A program made the translations under genes and the position numbers. A stretch of DNA of 39,722 nt from Deltaproteobacteria bacterium (GTDB lineage: Bacteria > Myxococcota > SpSt-1050 > JACRCP01). The notes beneath the pieces are model-generated. The model saw only the letters and a list, made by a program, of their open reading frames with translations, was not told the origin of the DNA and made no database searches. The DNA lies in assembly GCA_016218965.1 (NCBI GenBank), contig JACRCP010000218.1:1-39722 (forward strand), read 5' to 3'. Below are positions 34,586 through 39,722 of this stretch, piece by piece (position 1 is the first letter of the stretch; each line of letters starts with the position of its first letter).

Positions 34586-35859
34586 GGAACAAAAAACGCC
34601 CGACGTTTGAAGGGTACATCTGCCGGACCGGGACCACCATTGAGCCGTTCTGCGAGGACGCGTCGGACTCGCTCATCGCCAACGAGCCGCTCATCGAGAC
34701 GCAAAAGAGGGCGATTCGGCGCGCGGGGGGGACGCCGCGGCAGGTCAGGGCGCCCTCGGAGCTCGGGCCGGGTCCGGCGGTTATCTTGTTCGACCGTGTC
34801 TACGTGAGCGACAAGCTCATGAAGGACTTCGTCAAGGCGGTTGACCCCGCGGCCCCGGCGATGCTCGGCCTCGCGAGGTGCATTTCGGTTGAATTCAACC
34901 TCCCAATCCAGGATGTCGTGATCGAAGACAGCGGCGTGTTCTACTCGTGTTTCTGGGTCCCGGACGCCTCGCGGTATGCGGGCGAACCCGATTTTTTGGC
35001 GCTGGAGAGCAGGCTCAAGGCCGACGCCGGCCGGGTCGTGGTCAAGATGCGTGAGCTCTCCGCGTCACTTCGCCTCCCGTCGCTCGCGCGACAGTCCAGG
35101 GTCTTCAAATTCCCAATCACGTCGAGCGTCGCGGCTCACGTCGTCCACTGGGTGACGCTTCTGCGCCTCAACTCACTCCAATGGGGGGTACGCTGGCTCG
35201 AGTACATGCGCGGGGACGCGCTGGGGATGGCCCAAAAAACCGTCGGGGCGCTCGCCTCGGCGGCGACCGTGAATCCTTATCGCCTGATGTCGAAGATCAA
35301 CGTCGTGGGGCCGGACTGCGAGATCCACCCGTCAGCCTACGTCGAGGCCTCGTTTCTGGGCCGCGGCGTCAAGATCGGCGCGGGTGCAACGGTCCGGAAT
35401 TCTTTTCTGGGCGACGGGGCGGTCGTGGGCGACGCCGCGTACTCCATGAGCTCGGTTTTGGGGGCCGAATCGTATCTTACCGAGGGGACGGCGCTCATCT
35501 GGACGGTGGTATACCCGGGTTCGTCGGTCGGAAACGTCAAGATCCAGATGTCGATGATCGGCCGCGACACCTACGTCGGGATGTGGTGCTCGTTTCTCGA
35601 TGCCAAGTTCATCGGCGACATCATGGTCGGGCACAGGGGCGGGCTCGTGTCGGCGGGGACGTCGTTTCTGGGGTCGTGCGTCGGGAACAACTGCGTGATG
35701 GGCGGAAAGGTGCTCATCATGCCCGGGCGCGCCATCCCGAACGGGACGTTCATGGTGATGCGCCCCGACGAGTGCATCGTAGAGATACCGGAGCAACTCC
35801 CTGCCGGCGTCCCGCTCATCAGGGAGAACGGAACGCTCGTGGCGCTCAGGAAGGCATGA
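34582..35859 (+). CDS. Left-handed beta-helix protein 2, paralogue of the upstream gene
   Basis: This 425-residue protein has the same plan as its neighbour: an N-terminal part beginning TFEGYICRTGTTIEPFCED and IANEPLIETQKRAIRRAG, and a C-terminal beta-helix (CEIHPSAYVEASFLGRGV, ATVRNSFLGDGAVVGDAAYS, VGMWCSFLDAKFIGDIMVG, PGRAIPNGTFMVMRP). IANEPLIETQKRAIRRAG resembles the second block of NDP-sugar pyrophosphorylases, but the glycine-rich triphosphate loop is absent. Co-translated with gene 1 (ATGA). A joint product, such as a heteromer, is possible. Function unknown. Confidence 0.72.
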   Translation: MRNKKRPTFEGYICRTGTTIEPFCEDASDSLIANEPLIETQKRAIRRAGGTPRQVRAPSELGPGPAVILFDRVYVSDKLMKDFVKAVDPAAPAMLGLARCISVEFNLPIQDVVIEDSGVFYSCFWVPDASRYAGEPDFLALESRLKADAGRVVVKMRELSASLRLPSLARQSRVFKFPITSSVAAHVVHWVTLLRLNSLQWGVRWLEYMRGDALGMAQKTVGALASAATVNPYRLMSKINVVGPDCEIHPSAYVEASFLGRGVKIGAGATVRNSFLGDGAVVGDAAYSMSSVLGAESYLTEGTALIWTVVYPGSSVGNVKIQMSMIGRDTYVGMWCSFLDAKFIGDIMVGHRGGLVSAGTSFLGSCVGNNCVMGGKVLIMPGRAIPNGTFMVMRPDECIVEIPEQLPAGVPLIRENGTLVALRKA

Positions 35860-35882
35860 GGCACGAGGCTCGAGGCACGAGC
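35857..35882. repeat. AGGCACG heptanucleotide repeat after the beta-helix genes
   Basis: AGGCACG, AGGCTCG, AGGCACG: the same word as in the batB-batC spacer. It begins at the stop codon and ends near the 3' end of the convergent cysK. Confidence 0.75.
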
Positions 35883-35888
35883 AGACGG

Positions 35889-36872
35889 CTATCTGCCGGT
35901 CCCCAGCTCCGTTTCCGTGAACAACCCTTCAAAGAGCGGTCCGGTGAGGTAGCGTTCGCCCGAGTCCGGGAAGACGACCACTATCTGTTTGCCTTCAAAC
36001 TCCGGAGTTCCGGCCAGGCGCACGGCGACCGCGGCGGCGGCGCCGCACGACACCCCCGATAGAATGCCCTCTTCGCGCGACAGACGCCTTGCCATCGCAA
36101 TGGCCTCGTCGCTCGAGACCTTTTCGACGCGGTCCACCATCGAGAGGTCGAGTACGTCCGGAATGAACCCGGCGCCGATTCCCTGGATCTTGTGCGGGCC
36201 CGGCTTGAGTTCCTGCCCCGCGAGCTTCTGGGAGATTATTGGCGATTCGGCCGGTTCGACGGCAACCGACAGGATCTTTTTACCTTTGGTGCGCTTGACA
36301 AAACGCGACACACCCGTAATGGTTCCGCCGGTGCCCACGCCCGAGACCAGCACGTCGACGTTGCCGTCGGTGTCGTCCCAGATCTCGGGTCCCGTGGTCT
36401 TTTCGTGAATGGCCGGGTTCGCGGGGTTTTTGAACTGCTGGGGCATGAAATACCGTTTGGGGTCGCTTGCGACAATCTCTTCGGCCTTGGCGACCGCGCC
36501 CTTCATCCCCTGCGGTCCGGGTGTGAGCACCAGCGCGGCGCCGAGGGCCTTGAGGATCTTCCGTCGCTCGAGGCTCATGGTTTCGGGCATTGTGAGCGTG
36601 ATGGGATACCCGCGCGAGGCCGCAACGAACGCAAGCGCGATGCCGGTGTTGCCGCTCGTCGGCTCGACGATCTCCTTGCCGGGGCGGAGCAACCCCTTCT
36701 CTTCGGCATCCCACACCATCGACGCGCCGATCCGGCATTTGACCGAGTAGGCGGGATTTCGACCCTCGATCTTGGCGAAGATCCGTGCCCTGGCGCCGTC
36801 TTTGACGCGGCTGAGTTCAATTAGAGGGGTACGCCCGATCGAGAACGAGTTGTCTTTGAAGACGTTGCCCAT
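35889..36872 (-). CDS. cysK: Cysteine synthase
   Basis: This 327-residue PLP enzyme makes cysteine from O-acetylserine and sulfide. The PLP lysine lies in [19 protein letters not shown], the same wording as E. coli CysK. Other landmarks are [19 protein letters not shown], the PLP phosphate loop [14 protein letters not shown] and [11 protein letters not shown]. The start is ATG 36872, with CAGGAGAA before it; the open frame extends 11 codons further. A strong promoter lies at 36916-36944. Confidence 0.95.
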   Translation of the reverse strand: MGNVFKDNSFSIGRTPLIELSRVKDGARARIFAKIEGRNPAYSVKCRIGASMVWDAEEKGLLRPGKEIVEPTSGNTGIALAFVAASRGYPITLTMPETMSLERRKILKALGAALVLTPGPQGMKGAVAKAEEIVASDPKRYFMPQQFKNPANPAIHEKTTGPEIWDDTDGNVDVLVSGVGTGGTITGVSRFVKRTKGKKILSVAVEPAESPIISQKLAGQELKPGPHKIQGIGAGFIPDVLDLSMVDRVEKVSSDEAIAMARRLSREEGILSGVSCGAAAAVAVRLAGTPEFEGKQIVVVFPDSGERYLTGPLFEGLFTETELGTGR

Positions 36873-36915
36873 GAGCCGTTCTCCTGTCATACATGACCGC
36901 CCCAATCATATTTAT

Positions 36916-36944
36916 AGAATATGCACGCCATGGCGACTTGTCAA
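36916..36944 (-). promoter_or_regulatory. cysK promoter
   Basis: Minus strand: TTGACA (36944-36939), a 17-base spacer, TATTCT (36921-36916), 43 bases before the ATG. The -10 region runs into an AT-rich stretch (TATAAATATG) that is rare in this window. Confidence 0.78.
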
Positions 36945-36961
36945 GACGAATCGTCGAAAAC

Positions 36962-38272
36962 CTACTGGGGCCTGCCGAGGATCTCGACGCGCAACTCAAT
37001 CACGGTTTCGTCTCCGGCGGTATCGACCGACGCCTTGCCCACCGTGCCCAATTCCTTGAGCTTCCCGACGAGCGCAACCAAGTTCTTCGAGGCGATCTCG
37101 ACAAAGTAGACATCTCTGTCGAAGCGCACCTGTTTTCTGGTGAGGCGCGCACCGACGGAGGGGAGCAACTCGAGCAACTTCTCGCCGGCGCGCGGCCGCT
37201 CATCGACGCGCACCGTGACGACCTGTGGCGGGGCCGATGCCGCCGGCGCGGAGAACGCGGACTTCGCCCGTGGCCGCTCTTCGGCCTCCGCTTTCTCTTC
37301 GGCCCCCGCCTTTTTTGACTCGTCGAGCCACGGTCGATCGAGCGCCATGTCCGCCCCGGTTTCCCGCGCCAGTCCCGCCGGCGGGGGCGGTGCGGGTTCC
37401 GCGGGTGCTGCCTCGAGTTTCCGCGGTGCCGGGCGTTCGGCCTCGACTGTCCGGGCCGGCGCGGGCGGAGGCGACTCAGTGAAACCGATTTCGTCGGAAT
37501 GGAGTTCGCGGGGCTTCGAGGCTTTCTCCTCTTCGGGTTTCTTGTACCGCGGTCCCTCGAATCCGGCGGCCCCCGCGCCGGCCGAGGCGCGCGGGGTCTC
37601 AACGTCCGACTGTTTGGCTTTCTTTTCAAGGACCAGGGACGTTTTGGATAACTCGTCGGGAGCGGGGGGCGCCTTTTTTGCAGGCGGGGGCGCGGCAAAT
37701 CCTTTTTTGTCGGAATCTTTCGAAACGGGCGCGCGGCGCGGGCCAGCCTTGTCCACGGCCGCTCGCATCTGCTCATCGCGGGCCTGAGGGCGTTCCGCCT
37801 CGGAAACGACGGGTGTCCGACTCTGATACGGCCCGACCTCGATCTCGACCTTCTTCGCGGCAACCTCGCGCGATTGCGCCTTCTCCGGCGCACGCGGGGG
37901 ATCCATGTCGGAGGGCCGGAGGGATTCGGGCCCCACGGTTCGATAGATCTGGATTGCGATGACCGCTACCAGGACGGCAGCGAGTGCCTCCAAGGGCAGC
38001 TTGATATGGAGCGGGAACAGGATCCGTTTGAGCAGACTCAGCTTGGGGACGGAAGCTGCCCTGACCTCCGCCATGATCTTTTTGGCAAAAAACGGCGGCG
38101 GTTCGATCTCCGGGAGTTCCTTGACGAGGTGCGCCGCTTTCCTGAGCGCCGCAAGCTCGCGGGTGCAGTGCTCGCACGCCGCCACGTGGGTTTCGATCTC
38201 TCTCGTTTCGTCGGCGGGCAGCGCGGTGTCGAGCAGGGCGGGGAGCAGGCCTTTTGCGTGTTCGCAGTTCAT
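36962..38272 (-). CDS. Anti-sigma factor with zinc finger and DUF2275-type C-terminus
   Basis: This 436-residue membrane anti-sigma factor has an N-terminal zinc finger with HxxxCxxC (His29, Cys33, Cys36; HVAACEHC), a single membrane helix (about 95-113, LEALAAVLVAVIAIQIY), and a long Pro/Ala/Glu/Lys-rich periplasmic spacer (about 120-340). A compact C-terminal domain (VTVRVDERPRAGEKLLELLP, QVRFDRDVYFVEI) resembles the end of DUF2275 anti-sigma proteins. ATG 38272 overlaps the sigma-factor stop by four bases (ATGA). It should hold the sigma factor inactive at the membrane until an envelope signal arrives. Confidence 0.88.
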   Translation of the reverse strand: MNCEHAKGLLPALLDTALPADETREIETHVAACEHCTRELAALRKAAHLVKELPEIEPPPFFAKKIMAEVRAASVPKLSLLKRILFPLHIKLPLEALAAVLVAVIAIQIYRTVGPESLRPSDMDPPRAPEKAQSREVAAKKVEIEVGPYQSRTPVVSEAERPQARDEQMRAAVDKAGPRRAPVSKDSDKKGFAAPPPAKKAPPAPDELSKTSLVLEKKAKQSDVETPRASAGAGAAGFEGPRYKKPEEEKASKPRELHSDEIGFTESPPPAPARTVEAERPAPRKLEAAPAEPAPPPPAGLARETGADMALDRPWLDESKKAGAEEKAEAEERPRAKSAFSAPAASAPPQVVTVRVDERPRAGEKLLELLPSVGARLTRKQVRFDRDVYFVEIASKNLVALVGKLKELGTVGKASVDTAGDETVIELRVEILGRPQ

Positions 38273-38889
38273 CCGAGATCCTTTATGACCTCCGAGAGGC
38301 AGTCCTTGATCGCAAGCCTCGCCCGAAAGAGCCGCGATTTGACCGTCCCGTCGGGCACCTTGAGCATGCTCCCGATCTCCTCGTACGACAGCTCCTGGAT
38401 GTCCCGGAGCACCAGCACTTCCTTCTGTTCGCCCTCGAGCGCGTCTATGCAGTCCTGGACCCGGGCGTCCCTTTGTTTCCGCTCGAGCAGATCGGTTGCC
38501 GATTCGGCGTCGGAGCGCGGTTCGTGCCGGATTCGGCCGTCTTGGGTTTCGCGATCGTCGTCGAGCGAACGGCATTCATGGCAGGCCCGGCTGGCGCGTT
38601 GCTGCAACCTGTTTCTTGCATGGTTGAGCACTATCGTCGTCATCCACGTCGAGAATTTCGCCTCTTGCCTGAAACTGCCGATTGCACGGTACGCCGAGAG
38701 AAACGCCTCCTGCACAACGTCGCACGCCTCGTCGAAGTCGCCGAGCATCCTGTAAGCCGTGTTGAGCATGCGCCGCTGGTGCCTCTCTACGAGCGCCTCG
38801 AAGGCCGCCGCCTCGCCGTTTTGACTTCGCGTGATGAACCCGGCATCGTCGTCGGGTCCCGCCGACGGCCGTCTGCCTTCGTTGCCCAT
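38269..38889 (-). CDS. ECF RNA polymerase sigma factor (RpoE-like)
   Basis: This 206-residue sigma-70 family protein of ECF type has region 2 (MLNTAYRMLGDFDEACDVVQEAFLSAYRAIGSFR with FSTWMTTIVLNHARNRL) and region 4 (LEGEQKEVLVLRDIQELSYEEIGSMLKVPDGTVKSRLFRAR). It pairs with the anti-sigma gene downstream. The ATG at 38889 has no Shine-Dalgarno. A 52-codon open frame with a good ribosome site overlaps its start, and TTGACA at 38924-38919 could be its -35 box. Confidence 0.93.
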   Translation of the reverse strand: MGNEGRRPSAGPDDDAGFITRSQNGEAAAFEALVERHQRRMLNTAYRMLGDFDEACDVVQEAFLSAYRAIGSFRQEAKFSTWMTTIVLNHARNRLQQRASRACHECRSLDDDRETQDGRIRHEPRSDAESATDLLERKQRDARVQDCIDALEGEQKEVLVLRDIQELSYEEIGSMLKVPDGTVKSRLFRARLAIKDCLSEVIKDLG

Positions 38890-38945
38890 GCGTAAAGCAC
38901 AGCCGATGCCGCGGCGCCTGTCAAGATCATTTGCGTGGCGATCAT
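38787..38945 (-). CDS. Possible 52-residue leader peptide overlapping the sigma-factor start
   Basis: ATG 38945 has AGGGAGG at eight-base spacing. The product begins with a hydrophobic segment (MILTGAAASAVLYAW) and ends very basic (KTARRRPSRRS). It overlaps the first ~100 bases of the sigma gene in another frame. It could couple translation of the sigma factor or be chance, because the overlapping part is constrained by the sigma gene. Confidence 0.3.
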   Translation of the reverse strand: MIATQMILTGAAASAVLYAWATKADGRRRDPTTMPGSSREVKTARRRPSRRS

Positions 38946-38970
38946 TGTGACAACCTCCCTCTCCACTCCG

Positions 38971-39011
38971 AAAAGGACGGCCGGGACCGAGGAGGGGTTC
39001 GGTCCCGGCCG
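38971..39011 (-). terminator. Rho-independent terminator of the VIT/AgmX gene
   Basis: A perfect 13-base stem (38978-38990 with 38999-39011, CGGCCGGGACCGA) and an eight-base loop. In the minus direction it is followed by TCCTTTTC. It ends transcription 15 bases after the VIT/AgmX gene and separates that gene from the sigma/anti-sigma operon. Confidence 0.85.
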
Positions 39012-39025
39012 CGCAAACCCGCCGA

Positions 39026-39722
39026 CTAGCGGACCTGCTCGAAAGTGATGGTCACGGTGGACTCGCGGCTGTCCGGACTCGGAGCGAAGCCCCATTTTCC
39101 GACGACGCGCTGAATGCAATGTTTCGCCGACCAGCCGAAAACCGACAGGCCGGACACAACCTTGACTTCCCTGACTGTGCCGTCGGCCCGGACGGTGACC
39201 GAGAGGACCAGTTTGCCGCGCAGATCGCGAAGCCCCGGGCAACCCGCAAGCTCGTGGAGCCGCGACTCGACCACACGGGCTGCCGTTTCGTTGGAAAGAC
39301 CACCCGAGACCTTCAGCTCAACCGTCCTGAGCGTCATGCCGGTCCCGTCCGCATCGTCCTGCGATTTGACTGTCTTCGCTTCCTCGAGTTTGGCCGGAGC
39401 GTCCGGCACGGCCTTCAGTTTCCGGTCGTACGACGGAGCGGCCTCCATCTTCATCGCATCGGCCTTTCCATAGGCGACGTGTTCTTTTGCTTTCATCACC
39501 GCGCTTCTGGCGGCGCGCGGCGGCGCGTAGTAACCGGTTGTCGCGGCAGGGGCAGGGGCGGAAGCGGCGAATCCCTGGGCTCCGCCCACGGCGTAGTTGC
39601 TGACGCCTTCGGGGAGGGGGAGGGGCTGTTTCACCGTCGTCTGCTGGCCGGTCTTGTTGCGGACCTCTGAATCAATGGCGACAAACGAGGTGTAGGCCGT
39701 GAGGAGGTTGTAGGTGAGTCCC
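39026..39722 (-). CDS. C-terminal part of a VIT/VWA-type protein with AgmX-like domain
   Basis: The frame is open through the right window edge (39722) and stops with TAG at 39026, so the start is not seen; about 231 residues are present. Near the edge it reads LTYNLLTAYTSFVAIDSEVRN, the phrase that ends the VWA part of VIT-domain proteins, followed by QPLPLPEGVSNYAVG. A low-complexity linker follows, and then a C-terminal AgmX/TonB-like domain (GKLVLSVTVRADGTVREVKVVSG; CIQRVVGKWGF). Such proteins are envelope-associated in myxobacteria and relatives. Its neighbour is the ECF sigma/anti-sigma pair. Confidence 0.8.
   Translation of the reverse strand, partial: GLTYNLLTAYTSFVAIDSEVRNKTGQQTTVKQPLPLPEGVSNYAVGGAQGFAASAPAPAATTGYYAPPRAARSAVMKAKEHVAYGKADAMKMEAAPSYDRKLKAVPDAPAKLEEAKTVKSQDDADGTGMTLRTVELKVSGGLSNETAARVVESRLHELAGCPGLRDLRGKLVLSVTVRADGTVREVKVVSGLSVFGWSAKHCIQRVVGKWGFAPSPDSRESTVTITFEQVR

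Noticed and set aside
35181-36062. A 293-codon plus-strand frame at the end of the second beta-helix gene
   Set aside because: It is a shifted frame of that gene running into the antisense of cysK.

Overview
The window is about 39.7 kb of GC-rich bacterial DNA, roughly two-thirds GC by eye. It shows no rRNA or tRNA gene, no insertion sequence with a transposase, and no CRISPR array. Lipobox and Tat signals, an ECF sigma factor with a DUF2275-type anti-sigma, a Bat (aerotolerance-type) operon, AgmX/VIT proteins and a LexA-ImuA-ImuB-DnaE2 mutasome point to a Gram-negative bacterium with deltaproteobacterial, myxobacterial or planctomycete-like gene content. I cannot fix the phylum from the sequence alone.

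Layout. 1-3.5 kb (minus): the SOS mutagenesis cassette lexA-imuA-imuB-dnaE2 (dnaE2 cut by the window edge), with a palindromic LexA operator inside the lexA promoter. 3.5-7.4 kb: a patch of visibly lower GC holding a truncated DUF4160 gene, DUF2442, two unknown proteins, a lipoprotein-like trypsin-fold protease and a DUF433/DUF5615 toxin-antitoxin pair. 7.5-13.8 kb (minus): a cytosolic CGTase-like amylase, a DUF6448 protein, a propeller lipoprotein, and a DUF6599-DUF362 pair. 14-20 kb (plus): a four-GAF HD-GYP c-di-GMP phosphodiesterase, a DUF374 acyltransferase, a polysaccharide pyruvyl transferase and a lipocalin/CrtC-like protein. 20-24.8 kb (minus): an overlapping operon of a Lon-family protease, an MscS channel, TrmJ and a membrane metalloprotease. 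25-26.5 kb: a YdjM-like membrane protein, a vapC stump and an alpha/beta hydrolase. 27-31.3 kb (plus): batB-batC-batD-batE. 31.4-36.9 kb: a Mut7-C RNase, a SUMF lipoprotein, ribosomal protein L31, a tandem pair of left-handed beta-helix proteins and cysteine synthase. 37-39.7 kb (minus): a VIT/AgmX protein (partial), a terminator, then an ECF sigma factor and its anti-sigma.

The most unusual feature is the density of small non-coding repeats. At least eight places carry runs of seven-base tandem units; each place has its own word but the same period. Three of these runs lie inside open reading frames (twice in imuB, once in imuA) and another forms the start of batD. Separately, at least seven palindromic or nested-hairpin elements fill most of the larger gaps, including the lexA-imuA and imuB-dnaE2 gaps and the region upstream of bat; one supplies the C-terminus and stop codon of the Lon-family protease. 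These repeats, the low-GC protease island and the tandem beta-helix pair are the best leads for something undescribed.
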